Positions 1 to 9,851 of a stretch of DNA of 53,151 nt are shown here, piece after piece. Each line of letters begins with the position of its first letter. Positions within the stretch are counted from its first letter, which is position 1. Source of the stretch: Aeromonadaceae bacterium (GTDB lineage: Bacteria; Pseudomonadota; Gammaproteobacteria; Enterobacterales; Aeromonadaceae); assembly GCA_021209335.1 (NCBI GenBank), contig JAJOIN010000052.1:1-53151 (forward strand), given 5' to 3'. Position numbers and translations under genes: made by a program. The notes below the pieces were generated by a model that had not been told where the DNA came from, searched no databases, and was given only the letters and a program-made list of their open reading frames with translations.

Positions 1-97
1 AGCAGTTCAAGTTACCCGCCCGCCGAGAACGAAGTTACCCAAGGTGCATCAAAGCCAAACCACAGAAGTATGCGACGAGAAAACCTAGTAAAAACAA

Positions 98-123
98 TGC
101 CAGTCAGGCTTAACTGACTGGCA
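98..123. other. Perfect 10-bp inverted repeat (hairpin)
   Basis: TGCCAGTCAG (98-107) pairs perfectly with CTGACTGGCA (114-123) around a 6-nt loop. A T-run follows only about 17 nt later, so it is not a canonical intrinsic terminator. It may end a gene lying to the left of the window. Positions 1-97 hold no recognisable gene. Confidence 0.5.
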
Positions 124-172
124 TTACCTTCTTGGGGCTGTTTTTTTATTGCTGCCGGGCAATGCCGGACAT

Positions 173-199
173 AAAAAAGCCTCCCGATTGGGAGGCTTT
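173..199 (-). terminator. Intrinsic terminator of ilvIH
   Basis: AAAGCCTCCC (176-185) pairs with GGGAGGCTTT (190-199) around a 4-nt loop. On the minus strand the stem runs into six T residues (173-178). It lies 18 nt past the ilvH stop codon, as expected for the operon end. Confidence 0.9.
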
Positions 200-216
200 G
201 TCAACAGCAGCCGAAC

Positions 217-714
217 TCAGGCGTGCAGCGCGCGCTCACCGCGGGCGATGCCGCAGACGCCGCTGCGCACCACTTCCACCAGCTCGGTGAGCTGGGACAG
301 GGTGCCCAGGAAGGCATCCAGCTTATCGCTGGTGCCCACGAGCTGCACCGTATACAGCTCGGCGGTGGCATCCACGATCTGGCCACGGTAGATCTCGGAC
401 ATCCGCTTGAGCTCGTCCCGCACCTCGCCAGTGGCGGCACGGCACTTCACCAGCATGATCTCCCGCTCCACATGGCTGCCTTCAGTGATGTCGGACACCT
501 TGAGCACATCCACCAGCTTGTGCAGCTGCTTGGTGATCTGCTCGATGACCCGCTCATCCCCCAGGGTGACGATTGTCATCCGCGACAGAGTGGGATCGTC
601 GGTGGGGGCCACCGTCAGGCTTTCGATGTTGTAACCACGCTGGGAGAAGAGGCCCACCACGCGACTCAGGGCGCCAGACTCGTTTTCCAGCAGTACAGAT
701 ATCAGTCGTCGCAT
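217..714 (-). CDS. ilvH: Acetolactate synthase III small (regulatory) subunit
   Basis: Regulatory subunit of acetohydroxyacid synthase III. It binds valine and activates the IlvI catalytic subunit in the first common step of valine, leucine and isoleucine synthesis. The 165-residue product opens [18 protein letters not shown], the N-terminal ACT domain typical of IlvH, and continues with the conserved [10 protein letters not shown] stretch. A C-terminal IlvH domain follows from about residue 80 ([10 protein letters not shown], then GQIVDAT). The start is placed at the conserved MRR rather than nine codons upstream because E. coli IlvH begins there. The gene overlaps the ilvI end by 13 nt, which suggests translational coupling and equimolar subunits. 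Known family: cytoplasmic, valine-sensitive. Confidence 0.96.
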   Translation of the reverse strand: MRRLISVLLENESGALSRVVGLFSQRGYNIESLTVAPTDDPTLSRMTIVTLGDERVIEQITKQLHKLVDVLKVSDITEGSHVEREIMLVKCRAATGEVRDELKRMSEIYRGQIVDATAELYTVQLVGTSDKLDAFLGTLSQLTELVEVVRSGVCGIARGERALHA

Positions 715-2432
715 TGGGTACGCTCCGTCTTGCTCAGCCACATCTCGTTCATCCCGCCAAACTTGATCTGCATGGGATAAACATGCTCATCCGGGTCTAC
801 GGCAATGTCCATGAACACCAGCCGATCCTTCAAGGAGAAGGCATATTCCATCGCCTCATCCAGCTTGGCCGGATCGTCTACCCGGATACCCACATGACCA
901 TAAGACTCCGCCAGCTTGACGAAGTCCGGCAGGGACTCCATGTAGGAGTGGCTGTGCCGGCCGCCGTAGAACATCTTCTGCCACTGTTTCACCATGCCCA
1001 GGGCACGGTTGTTCAGGGCAATGATCTTCACCGGAATACCGTATTGCAGGCAGGTGGAGAGCTCCTGGATGTTCATCTGGATGGAGCCGTCGCCGGTGAC
1101 GCAGGCCACCACGGCGCCCGGATGGGCAAACTGCACCCCCATGGCGGCCGGCAGGCCAAAGCCCATGGTGCCCAGGCCCCCTGAGTTGATCCACTGACGC
1201 GGCTTGGCAAACGGATAGTAGAGGGCGGCGAACATCTGGTGCTGGCCCACGTCGGAGGCGACATAGGCCTGACCGGCGGTAGCCTTGTACAGGCTCTGGA
1301 TCACCTGCTGGGGCTTGATGACGCTGGGCGAGGTGGCGTAATCCAGGCACTGACGGGCACGCCAGACTTCGATCTGCTCCCACCAGTCGGCCAACTGGGC
1401 GTTGTCGATCTCCAGGTTCAGCTCGGTGACGGCCTCCAGCATCTGCTCGATGACGGTATCAGCGGCACCAACGATGGGCACATCTACCTGCACCGTCTTG
1501 GAGATGGAGGCAGGATCGATGTCGATGTGTACCAGCTTGGCATGAGGGCAGAACTTGGCCACGTGGTTGGTGACCCGGTCGTCAAAACGCGCGCCCACCG
1601 CCAGGATCAGATCCGCATGGTGCATGGCGTTGTTGGCTTCATAGGTGCCGTGCATGCCCAGCATACCGAGGAACTGGCTATGGGTGCCCGGGAAGGCTCC
1701 CAGCCCCATCAGGGTGCTGGTCACCGGCAGGCTGAACAGATCCGCCAGCCGTTGCACCTGAGCCGCCGCATTGGCGGACACGGCGCCACCGCCGATGTAC
1801 AGCACCGGCTGCTTGGCTTCCGCCAGCATCTTCACGGCCCGCTTGATCTGCCCCTTGTGCCCCGTCTTGCTGGGGTTGTAGGAGCGCATGTGCACGCTCT
1901 TGGGATATTCGTACGGGAACTTTTCCTTCGGATTTTGCACATCCTTGGGCAAGTCCACCACCACGGGGCCGGGACGGCCGGTGGCGGCGATATAGAAAGC
2001 CTTCTTGATGGCTTCGGGGATCTCGGACGCCGTCTTGCACAGGAAACTGTGCTTCACCACGGGGCGGGAGATACCGATCATGTCCACTTCTTGAAAGGCA
2101 TCGCCGCCGATCAGACTGGTGGGCACCTGGCCAGACAGCACCACCAACGGAATGGAATCCATATAGGCCGTGGCAATGCCGGTAATACAGTTGGTCGCGC
2201 CCGGACCGGACGTCACCAATACGGCACCCACTTTGCCGGTTGAGCGTGCGTAGCCATCCGCCATGTGCACGGCTGCTTGTTCGTGACGAACCAGCACGTG
2301 CTCGATTTTGCTGTTTTCGAAGAGGGCGTCATAGATGTCGAGCACCGAGCCGCCGGGATAGCCGAAGATATGTTCGACTCCCTCGTCTTCCAGTGCACGT
2401 ACCACCATCTCCGCGCCTGATAACATCTCCAT
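702..2432 (-). CDS. ilvI: Acetolactate synthase III catalytic subunit
   Basis: ThDP- and FAD-dependent catalytic subunit of acetohydroxyacid synthase. It condenses two pyruvates, or pyruvate with 2-oxobutyrate. The 576-residue product opens [20 protein letters not shown], nearly the E. coli IlvI start. The N-terminal ThDP-binding domain carries the catalytic-glutamate motif [17 protein letters not shown] central domain and the C-terminal ThDP/Mg motif follow ([12 protein letters not shown] to [12 protein letters not shown]), and it ends [10 protein letters not shown]-like. The ATG at 2432 has a GGAGG sequence about 8 nt upstream; the reading frame stays open further upstream to 2594 but without family similarity. 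It forms an operon with ilvH. Confidence 0.97.
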   Translation of the reverse strand: MEMLSGAEMVVRALEDEGVEHIFGYPGGSVLDIYDALFENSKIEHVLVRHEQAAVHMADGYARSTGKVGAVLVTSGPGATNCITGIATAYMDSIPLVVLSGQVPTSLIGGDAFQEVDMIGISRPVVKHSFLCKTASEIPEAIKKAFYIAATGRPGPVVVDLPKDVQNPKEKFPYEYPKSVHMRSYNPSKTGHKGQIKRAVKMLAEAKQPVLYIGGGAVSANAAAQVQRLADLFSLPVTSTLMGLGAFPGTHSQFLGMLGMHGTYEANNAMHHADLILAVGARFDDRVTNHVAKFCPHAKLVHIDIDPASISKTVQVDVPIVGAADTVIEQMLEAVTELNLEIDNAQLADWWEQIEVWRARQCLDYATSPSVIKPQQVIQSLYKATAGQAYVASDVGQHQMFAALYYPFAKPRQWINSGGLGTMGFGLPAAMGVQFAHPGAVVACVTGDGSIQMNIQELSTCLQYGIPVKIIALNNRALGMVKQWQKMFYGGRHSHSYMESLPDFVKLAESYGHVGIRVDDPAKLDEAMEYAFSLKDRLVFMDIAVDPDEHVYPMQIKFGGMNEMWLSKTERTQCDD

Positions 2433-2789
2433 GATACAAGCCCTCCAAGGCTTATCGTTGTCTTTAGGGTCGATGGGATATGGCTTCCCGCTCCATGACT
2501 CGCTGACGGCACAGGCCAGGTGAACGCCCTGGTTGGGGCAACTCAACATAACCTTATGAATATGTGGGTGATTATTCGTGCGTTTTTCCGTCACCGGGAA
2601 AACATGGAAGGATCAACTTATCGCGCCTGCGCGCCCTTGTCCACGGCTTTGCCGACTCAAAAAAGTGCAAAGCCGACCCATTATTGCGCACTCCCACGCC
2701 ATTCCCCTGACGCAACAGAGTTTTCTTCCTTATATATAGAAAAAGTTGGAGCATTATCCCAACAAGACCGAACCGAACAGCAGAGCATG
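2433..2789 (-). promoter_or_regulatory. ilvIH upstream region with candidate promoter
   Basis: A non-coding stretch of about 357 nt upstream of ilvI. On the minus strand a TTGGGA (-35 like, 2757-2762) and TATATA (-10 like, 2733-2738) stand 18 nt apart in an AT-rich patch, giving a leader of about 290 nt. The leader contains an inverted repeat, GGCTTTGC (2645-2652) with GCAAAGCC (2667-2674). I see no leader peptide rich in Ile/Val/Leu codons and no terminator next to the gene, so attenuation like that of leu is not supported. In E. coli this operon is controlled by Lrp; Lrp sites cannot be called by eye. Confidence 0.4.
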
Positions 2790-2813
2790 AAAAACCCGGC
2801 CTGAGCCGGGTTT
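2790..2813 (-). terminator. Terminator of the PAP2/glycosyltransferase unit
   Basis: AAACCCGGC (2792-2800) pairs with GCCGGGTTT (2805-2813) around a CTGA loop. On the minus strand it leads into a short T-run. It lies 23 nt past the 54-residue gene and separates that unit from ilvI. Confidence 0.7.
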
Positions 2814-2836
2814 GCAATGCTACGCACAGGGTCTGC

Positions 2837-3001
2837 TCAGGCGAGATCCTCTTCCACCACCTCCGGCTCGGCAATCCAGATCTGATGCTCCAGATCGGTC
2901 ACCTCGGTGAGGCTGACGTCCATCCCCATGTCGGTCAACTCCCGCAGGGTCAGGTTATCGGCCAGGTGGATCTCCTCGCCACGTTGGTTGATGAAACGCA
3001 T
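2837..3001 (-). CDS. Small acidic protein, 54 residues, function unknown
   Basis: A short gene starting MRFINQRGEEIHLADNLTLR and ending EPEVVEEDLA. It is acidic, has no signal peptide or membrane segment, and I do not recognise the family. The case for a real gene is a strong ribosome binding site (AAGGAGGAG, about 5 nt before the ATG), a position 26 nt behind the glycosyltransferase stop on the same strand, and a terminator immediately after it. It is probably the last gene of a three-gene unit with the PAP2 phosphatase and the glycosyltransferase. The LTLRELTDMGMDV segment could form a short helical motif, but that is speculation. Confidence 0.6.
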   Translation of the reverse strand: MRFINQRGEEIHLADNLTLRELTDMGMDVSLTEVTDLEHQIWIAEPEVVEEDLA

Positions 3002-3027
3002 GATGACTCCTCCTTGCTGGACTCCCC

Positions 3028-4143
3028 CTAAAGCCTAGCAAAAGATCCCTGCTGCAAAAGCAGATCGCAGTACAGACTGTCCGAAAAGCCCAACTCCGCC
3101 AGCCGCTCGCACACAGGCTCTGGCAAGCACACCTGACGCCACAGGCGGTTCGCCAGCTCAGTCACCGGCTCCCGGGCCCCGTCGGCCAACCAGGCGGCCA
3201 AGGCGGTAGCCACATCCGGATAGCGGATGAGGCCGATGCCGGGGTGATCCAGCCACTGCCGTACCGCCCCCGGATCCAGGCTGGCCATCACAGCGCCCAA
3301 ACCCAGCATCTCCAGGGTCATGGCATTGCTGGCCTGCTCAAACTGGCCGCTGAGCGGTTTAACCAGCAGCTTCTTGCCCAGGGTCAAAGCCTCGGAGGCC
3401 AGCTCGAAGCCGGCGTTACTGATCACCCCCTCGCAGCTGGCCAGGCTGGCGGTGAAGGCCGACCGGCTCAGTGGATGAAACTGCAGGTTACCCTGCTGAT
3501 AGGACTCGGATACCTGGGGGTGATAGCAGACAAACGCCACCCCGACGAAGCGCCCCAGCAGCGCCGTGATGGCGGACAAGGATTCAAACGGCAAGTAAAC
3601 CAAGATCTCGCCCCGGCTGGGGGCCGGCATCAGGGTATCGACGATGGGCGGCAGTATGGGGTGACCGAAGTGAAACCAGTGCAGACCGATGGCGCGGGAG
3701 ACGGGAGCATAATGGCGCATGATGAGGCGCGCCCTTATGTCATCAAAGCGCCGGGGGATGGGCCAGGAGAAGGCCGCCTGATGGCTGATCCCCAGGCTAT
3801 CGAGTCCCTGGCGGCGGGCGGCCCAGGCGGTGATGGGTTCAAAGTCACTGAGCACCAGCTGATAACCGGTCAGATCCAGCTGGCGGATATCCTGCCACAG
3901 GGTCAGCGGCCGGCTCTGCCGCAAGGTCTGCCACAGGCTGATGGCCCCATTGCGAGTGGCAAAGCTCAGGCCCGGTCGGGCGCGATAATCACCAAAGGCT
4001 TGCATGTCGAAATAGGCCTCAGCCGGCCGCCCCGAGAGCAGGTAATCCACGCTCACCCCCTGGGCGCGCAACGCATGGGCCAGGCTGCGGCTACGGCTGA
4101 TATGACCGTTGCCGGTCCCCTGAACGCCGAACAATATTTTCAT
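3028..4143 (-). CDS. Glycosyltransferase, MJ1255/VC2487 family
   Basis: A 371-residue GT-B type glycosyltransferase resembling MurG/UGT-fold enzymes. The N-terminus KILFGVQGTGNGHISRS is the glycine-rich GxGxGH donor/acceptor loop of the family. A segment near residues 260-300, SNAGFELASEALTLGKKLLV, matches the nucleotide-sugar binding region (NAGF..SEAL.LGK) of such enzymes. The ATG at 4143 is chosen because AAGGAG lies about 5 nt upstream and the family motif starts straight after it; 35 upstream codons are discarded. Substrate and product are unknown. It sits 58 nt behind the PAP2 phosphatase, so a shared role on a lipid-linked substrate is possible but only inferred. Confidence 0.82.
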   Translation of the reverse strand: MKILFGVQGTGNGHISRSRSLAHALRAQGVSVDYLLSGRPAEAYFDMQAFGDYRARPGLSFATRNGAISLWQTLRQSRPLTLWQDIRQLDLTGYQLVLSDFEPITAWAARRQGLDSLGISHQAAFSWPIPRRFDDIRARLIMRHYAPVSRAIGLHWFHFGHPILPPIVDTLMPAPSRGEILVYLPFESLSAITALLGRFVGVAFVCYHPQVSESYQQGNLQFHPLSRSAFTASLASCEGVISNAGFELASEALTLGKKLLVKPLSGQFEQASNAMTLEMLGLGAVMASLDPGAVRQWLDHPGIGLIRYPDVATALAAWLADGAREPVTELANRLWRQVCLPEPVCERLAELGFSDSLYCDLLLQQGSFARL

Positions 4144-4201
4144 CCACGCTCCTTGTCGGTGTGGCAAGCCCCGAGGGGCCAGTGGTGGAGTGGCAAAGGC
4201 A

Positions 4202-4699
4202 CTAGGCCGGTAACACCAGCAGGGCAGCGGTGGTGCCCAGCACACCACCGGCGATGAGATCGCTTAGGTAGTGCACCCCCAGCAGCAGGCGGGAGGCGCC
4301 GATGCAGCTGGCCCAGGCAAAGGCCAGCGGGGTGGCCGCCGGGTAAAAGTGGCTCACCAGGCAGGCCATCAAAAAGGCGGCGGCCGTATGGCCGGAGGGC
4401 AGGCTGTAGCGATCCGACGGGCGGATAAACACCGGCAGTCCCTGAGGGCGCTCCCGGCACAGCAGGTTCTTGAGCAGCAGATACAACGGCAGCTCGATGG
4501 CAAAGGCCAGCAGGGCCGTGAGCAGAAAATTCAGCCCCTGCTTATCATCCAGCCAGCAGGCCAGCAGCCCCAGCAACAGATACGCATGGCCATCCCCGGT
4601 GCGGGAGACCCGTCGGCAGATCCGCGCCTGGGCCTGGTTATAGCCATGGGTCAGACAGAGGCGACACAGCGTAACATCCCAGCGTTGAATCAGGTTCAT
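4202..4699 (-). CDS. PAP2-family membrane phosphatase
   Basis: A 165-residue integral membrane protein with the three-part acid phosphatase signature: KNLLCRERP (KX6RP), PSGH, and SRLLLGVHYLSD (SRX5HX3D). About four to five hydrophobic segments surround these motifs, which places the active site at the membrane surface. Family members dephosphorylate phosphatidic acid, phosphatidylglycerophosphate or undecaprenyl pyrophosphate; the sequence does not say which applies here. The start at 4699 has GGGAGG close upstream. It is the first gene of a minus-strand unit with the glycosyltransferase and the 54-residue protein, and is divergent from the leu operon. Confidence 0.87.
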   Translation of the reverse strand: MNLIQRWDVTLCRLCLTHGYNQAQARICRRVSRTGDGHAYLLLGLLACWLDDKQGLNFLLTALLAFAIELPLYLLLKNLLCRERPQGLPVFIRPSDRYSLPSGHTAAAFLMACLVSHFYPAATPLAFAWASCIGASRLLLGVHYLSDLIAGGVLGTTAALLVLPA

Positions 4700-4806
4700 C
4701 CTTGCCTCCCTCCTCGTTGGGGTTTTGGCAAGAATAGTGAGCGGCAATGACAGCCTCTTGAAGAATGAGTAACGGTTCTATGACAAGCCGCCACGCATGG
4801 GGAAAG

Positions 4807-4835
4807 TTGACATCTGCGACAAAAGCCGTTATTGG
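4807..4835 (+). promoter_or_regulatory. Candidate leu operon promoter
   Basis: A perfect TTGACA (4807-4812) is followed after 17 nt by TATTGG (4830-4835). This would start transcription near 4842, about 27 nt before the leuL leader peptide. Position and spacing fit a sigma-70 promoter for the attenuated leu operon. Confidence 0.65.
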
Positions 4836-4868
4836 TATGGGCACTCAAGCTATCAGGAACAGCTGACC

Positions 4869-4928
4869 ATGCGCTTTGCCGGCCAACTACTACTACTAAC
4901 TCTCAACGCGGATTCTCGCGCGGGTTAG
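4869..4928 (+). CDS. leuL: leu operon leader peptide
   Basis: A 19-residue open frame, MRFAGQLLLLTLNADSRAG. It has four consecutive CTA leucine codons (4887-4898) and a CTC two codons later. CTA is a rare leucine codon, and a run of them is the classic sensor of leucyl-tRNA supply in leu leaders. The frame ends at TAG (4926-4928), 36 nt before the terminator stem. Ribosome stalling on the CTA run when leucine is short would leave the segment around 4918-4925 free to form the antiterminator. Confidence 0.87.
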   Translation: MRFAGQLLLLTLNADSRAG

Positions 4929-4990
4929 TCGCGGCCAGCCATTAAGCAGCCCCAATTCAACCAGACCCGTGCGCCTCGCACGGGTTTTTT
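4918..4990 (+). promoter_or_regulatory. leu transcription attenuator (antiterminator/terminator)
   Basis: The terminator is ACCCGTGCG (4965-4973), loop CCT, CGCACGGGT (4977-4985), followed by T residues to 4990. Its left arm can alternatively pair with GCGCGGGT (4918-4925), inside the end of the leader peptide, with a two-base bulge. These are the mutually exclusive structures of amino-acid attenuation. Read-through leads to leuA 50 nt downstream. Confidence 0.87.
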
Positions 4991-5039
4991 ATTATCCAGC
5001 CAGGGCGCAGGGGTCAAACGGACAACAAGAGGATGTCAT

Positions 5040-6605
5040 ATGTCAGATCGGGTCATCATATTCGATACCACCTTGCGGGATGGTGAGCAGGCCCTCTCCG
5101 CCAGCCTCACCGTCAAAGAGAAGTTGCAGATCGCCCTGGCCCTGGAGCGCCTGGGGGTGGATGTGATGGAGGTGGGGTTCCCCGTCTCCTCCCCCGGTGA
5201 CTTCGAATCGGTGCAGACCATTGCCCGCCACATCAAGAACAGCCGGGTGTGCGGCCTCTCCCGCGCCCTGGAAAAAGACATCTTCGCGGCGGCCGAGGCC
5301 CTCAAGGTGGCGGATCAGTTCCGCATTCACACCTTCCTGGCCACCTCCACCATCCATGTGCAGAACAAGCTGCGCAAGAGCTTCGAAGACGTGCTGGAGA
5401 TGGGCGTGCATGCCATCAAGTATGCCCGCCGCTTCACCGACGACGTGGAGTTCTCCTGCGAAGATGCCGGCCGTACCCCCATCGACAACCTCTGCCGCAT
5501 GGTGGAAGCCGCCATCAACGCCGGCGCCACCACGGTCAACATCCCGGATACCGTGGGCTATACGGTGCCCAGCGAGTTTGGCGGCATCATCCAGACCCTG
5601 TTCAACCGGGTGCCCAACATCGACCAGGCGGTGATCTCGGTACACTGCCACGATGACTTGGGCCTGTCGGTGGCCAACTCCATCGCCGCCGTGCAGATGG
5701 GGGCACGCCAGGTGGAGTGCACCATCAACGGCATCGGCGAGCGGGCGGGCAACTGCTCCATGGAAGAGGTGGCCATGATCTTAAAGACCCGGGCCGAACT
5801 GCTCGGTGTCCACACCGGCATCAAGCACCAGGAGATCCATCGCACCAGTCAGTTGGTCAGCCAGCTGTGCAACATGCCGATCCAGCCCAACAAGGCCATC
5901 GTCGGAGCCAATGCCTTCTCCCACAGCTCCGGCATCCACCAGGACGGGGTGCTCAAGGCCAAAAACACCTACGAGATCATCACCCCCGAGAGCATTGGCC
6001 TGTCCACCAACAACCTGAACATGACCTCCCGCTCCGGCCGCCATGTCATCAAGCACCGCCTGGAAGTCATGGGCTACCACGAGGGCAGCTACGATCTCGA
6101 CCAGATCTACGAGAGCTTCTTGAAGCTGGCCGACAAGAAGGGCCAGGTCTTCGACTACGACCTGGAAGCGCTGCTGTTCTTCAGCCAGATCCAGGAAGAG
6201 CCGGAACAGTTCAAGCTCGATTACCTGAGCGTACTCTCCGGCGGCAGCGTCATGGCCACCGCCAGCGTCAAGATGAAGGTGGGTGACAGCGTGGTGTGCG
6301 AAGCCGCCACCGGCAACGGCCCTGTGGATGCGGTGTATCAATGCATCAATCGCATCACCGGCTACGATATCCGCATCGACAAGTACGAGCTCAAGAGCAA
6401 GGGCACCGGCAAGGATGCCCTGGGCCAGGTGGACATAGTCGCCGTGTATGAAGGCCGCAAGTTCCACGGCATGGGCCTGGCCACCGATATCGTCGAATCC
6501 TCCGCCCAGGCGCTGGTGCATGTGATGAACAACATCTACCGCGCCCTGCAGGTGGCCGAACAAAAAGAAAAGATCGCTCAGCAATCCAAATTGGAGACCC
6601 TCTAA
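5040..6605 (+). CDS. leuA: 2-isopropylmalate synthase
   Basis: Condenses acetyl-CoA with 2-oxoisovalerate, the first committed step of leucine synthesis. The 521-residue length fits the enteric enzyme. The N-terminal HMGL-like TIM barrel starts [17 protein letters not shown] (catalytic/metal motif DTTLRDGEQ), with the metal-binding HCHDDLG near residue 203 and [14 protein letters not shown] near 232. The C-terminal part (about 390-510) is the leucine-feedback regulatory domain. The ATG at 5040 has AGAGG upstream. It is the first structural gene of leuABCD and is controlled by the leuL attenuator. It ends directly against leuB. Confidence 0.97.
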   Translation: MSDRVIIFDTTLRDGEQALSASLTVKEKLQIALALERLGVDVMEVGFPVSSPGDFESVQTIARHIKNSRVCGLSRALEKDIFAAAEALKVADQFRIHTFLATSTIHVQNKLRKSFEDVLEMGVHAIKYARRFTDDVEFSCEDAGRTPIDNLCRMVEAAINAGATTVNIPDTVGYTVPSEFGGIIQTLFNRVPNIDQAVISVHCHDDLGLSVANSIAAVQMGARQVECTINGIGERAGNCSMEEVAMILKTRAELLGVHTGIKHQEIHRTSQLVSQLCNMPIQPNKAIVGANAFSHSSGIHQDGVLKAKNTYEIITPESIGLSTNNLNMTSRSGRHVIKHRLEVMGYHEGSYDLDQIYESFLKLADKKGQVFDYDLEALLFFSQIQEEPEQFKLDYLSVLSGGSVMATASVKMKVGDSVVCEAATGNGPVDAVYQCINRITGYDIRIDKYELKSKGTGKDALGQVDIVAVYEGRKFHGMGLATDIVESSAQALVHVMNNIYRALQVAEQKEKIAQQSKLETL

Positions 6606-7706
<1,101 letters not shown>

Positions 7707-7708
7707 TC

Positions 7709-9121
7709 ATGGCCAAGACCCTCTATCAGAAAGTGTTTGAAGCCCACGTGGTCCACGAGGCCGCCGGCGAAACCCCCATCATCTACATCGACCGGCACCT
7801 GGTACACGAGGTGACCAGCCCGCAGGCCTTCGACGGCCTGCGCCAGATGGGCCGCAAGGTGCGCCGCACCGATCGCACCTGGGCCACCATGGATCACAAC
7901 GTCTCCACTCAGTCCTGCGACATCAACGCCTCCGGCGAGATGGCTCGGGTGCAGATGCAGACCCTGATGCAAAACGCCGAAGAGTTCGGCGTCCCCCTGT
8001 ACGGCCTGGGCCACCAGTGGCAGGGTATCGTCCACGTCATGGGTCCGGAAATCGGCCTGACCCTGCCGGGCACCACCATCGTCTGTGGTGACTCCCATAC
8101 CGCCACCCACGGTGCCTTCGGCGCCCTGGCCTTCGGTATCGGCACCTCCGAGGTGGAGCACGTGCTGGCCACCCAGACGTTGAAGCAATCCCGCGCCAAG
8201 ACCATGAAGATCGAGGTCAAGGGTCAGGTGGCCCCCGGCATCAGCGCCAAGGACATCATACTGGCCATCATCGGCAAGACCGGCACCGCCGGCGGCACCG
8301 GCTATGTGGTGGAATTCTGCGGCGAGGCCATCGAGGCCCTCACCATGGAAGAGCGCATGACGGTGTGCAACATGGCCATCGAGCTGGGCGCCAAGGCCGG
8401 CATGGTAGCCCCGGACGAGACCACCTTCGACTACCTCAAGGGCCGTCCCTTCGCGCCCAAGGGCGCCGATTGGGACGCAGCCGTGGCCTACTGGCAGACC
8501 TTGAAATCCGATGAGGGTGCCCAGTACGACGCCGTGGTGACCTTAAACGGTGCCGACATTGCCCCCCAGGTCACCTGGGGCACCAACCCGGGCCAGGTGA
8601 TCGGCATCGATCAGCCGATTCCGGCGCCGGCAGACTTTGACGATGCGGTGGCCAAGCACTCCTGCCAGAAGGCCCTGGAGTACATGGCCATCGAGGCCGG
8701 GCACAAGCTCACCGACGTGAAGATCGACAAGGTGTTCATCGGCTCCTGCACCAACGGCCGCATCGAAGACATGCGCGCCGCCGCCGAGGTGGCCCGCGCC
8801 GCCCTGGCCAAGGGCCAGAAGGTGGCGGCCGGGGTCCAGGCCCTGGTGGTGCCCGGCTCCCAGCAGGTGAAGAAGCAGGCCGAAGCCGAGGGGCTGGACA
8901 AGGTGCTGGTGGAAGCGGGCTTTGAATGGCGTCTGCCGGGCTGCTCCATGTGCCTGGCCATGAACAACGACCGGCTGCAACCGGGCGAGCGCTGCGCCGC
9001 CACCAGCAACCGTAACTTCGAAGGCCGTCAGGGCCGCGGTGGCCGCACCCACCTGGTGAGCCCGGCGATGGCCGCCGCCGCCGCCATCGCCGGCCACTTT
9101 GTCGACATTCGTGAGCTGTAA
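7709..9121 (+). CDS. leuC: 3-isopropylmalate dehydratase large subunit
   Basis: Aconitase-family subunit carrying the [4Fe-4S] cluster. With LeuD it isomerises 2- to 3-isopropylmalate. It has 470 residues. The three cluster cysteines are visible in [11 protein letters not shown] (about residue 350) and in GCSMCLAMN (two cysteines about 60 residues later). [24 protein letters not shown] is split by the usual aconitase motifs. The gene starts 2 nt after leuB and is followed by a good SD (AGGAG) for leuD. Confidence 0.97.
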   Translation: MAKTLYQKVFEAHVVHEAAGETPIIYIDRHLVHEVTSPQAFDGLRQMGRKVRRTDRTWATMDHNVSTQSCDINASGEMARVQMQTLMQNAEEFGVPLYGLGHQWQGIVHVMGPEIGLTLPGTTIVCGDSHTATHGAFGALAFGIGTSEVEHVLATQTLKQSRAKTMKIEVKGQVAPGISAKDIILAIIGKTGTAGGTGYVVEFCGEAIEALTMEERMTVCNMAIELGAKAGMVAPDETTFDYLKGRPFAPKGADWDAAVAYWQTLKSDEGAQYDAVVTLNGADIAPQVTWGTNPGQVIGIDQPIPAPADFDDAVAKHSCQKALEYMAIEAGHKLTDVKIDKVFIGSCTNGRIEDMRAAAEVARAALAKGQKVAAGVQALVVPGSQQVKKQAEAEGLDKVLVEAGFEWRLPGCSMCLAMNNDRLQPGERCAATSNRNFEGRQGRGGRTHLVSPAMAAAAAIAGHFVDIREL

Positions 9122-9131
9122 GGAGCCCGCC

Positions 9132-9731
9132 ATGCAAGAGTTCAAGCAACATACCGGCCTCGCGGCGCCCCTGGATGCCGCCAACGTCGATACCGACCAG
9201 ATCATCCCCAAGCAGTTCCTGCAGAAGGTTTCCAAGCTGGGTTTTGGCAAGCACCTGTTCCACGACTGGCGCTTCCTGGATGAGGCCGGCGAACAGCCCA
9301 ACCCCGAGTTCGTGCTGAACGCCCCCCGCTACGCCGGCGCCAGCATCCTCTTGGCCCGGGAGAACTTCGGCAACGGCTCCAGCCGGGAGCACGCGCCCTG
9401 GGCCCTGGCCGACTACGGCCTGCGCGCCATCATCGCCCCCAGCTTCGCCGACATCTTCTACGGCAACGCCCTGAACAACGGCCTCTTGGTGGTCAAGCTC
9501 AAGGACGCGGAGGTGGATGCCCTGTTCAAGCTGGTGCAGGCCAACGAAGGCCAGACCATCACGGTGGATCTGGAGCACCAGCAGGTGCGCGCCGCCGATC
9601 TCTGCTTCGACTTCCAGATCGATCCCTTCCGTCGCTACTGCATCATGAACGGCCTGGACAACATAGGTCTGACCCTGCAGCACGGCGATGCCATCGACGC
9701 CTACGAGGCCAAGCAGCCCGCCTGGTTGTAA
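9132..9731 (+). CDS. leuD: 3-isopropylmalate dehydratase small subunit
   Basis: The 199-residue small subunit forms the swivelling domain of isopropylmalate isomerase. It shows [14 protein letters not shown] near the N-terminus and [15 protein letters not shown] around residue 78, both typical of LeuD. The ATG at 9132 is chosen over the frame-open codon at 9099 because TAAGGAG lies just upstream and the protein then starts [15 protein letters not shown], as expected. It is the last gene of the operon; its original terminator has been split by an IS4-family insertion beginning 36 nt after the stop. Confidence 0.96.
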   Translation: MQEFKQHTGLAAPLDAANVDTDQIIPKQFLQKVSKLGFGKHLFHDWRFLDEAGEQPNPEFVLNAPRYAGASILLARENFGNGSSREHAPWALADYGLRAIIAPSFADIFYGNALNNGLLVVKLKDAEVDALFKLVQANEGQTITVDLEHQQVRAADLCFDFQIDPFRRYCIMNGLDNIGLTLQHGDAIDAYEAKQPAWL

Positions 9732-9793
9732 GCCTCCCGGCAAAAACAAAAAGCCCGGCCAAGTGCCGCAATGCTGAATCAGTTAAGGATCCA

Positions 9794-9851
9794 TTGACCG
9801 ATCCTCCCACTGTAGGAAAATCCGGAACCCGTTATTGGTTCCGGATTTTTT
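9794..9851 (+). promoter_or_regulatory. IS4 promoter candidate and start-guarding hairpin
   Basis: TTGACC (9794-9799) and GAAAAT (9816-9821) are spaced 16 nt and could drive the transposase. A 13-bp stem follows: AAAATCCGGAACC (9817-9829) with GGTTCCGGATTTT, running into T residues that end against the ATG at 9852. It has intrinsic-terminator form, and its right arm covers the place where a ribosome binding site should be. Transcripts entering from leuD would be stopped or untranslatable. Confidence 0.6.

Noticed and set aside
223-780. Long open frames antisense to known genes across the window (for example opposite ilvH, galE, galT-galK and nrdJa, up to about 720 codons).
   Set aside because: They mirror high-GC codon bias of the real genes, are rich in His/Gln/Gly/Arg repeats, lack ribosome sites and resemble no family.
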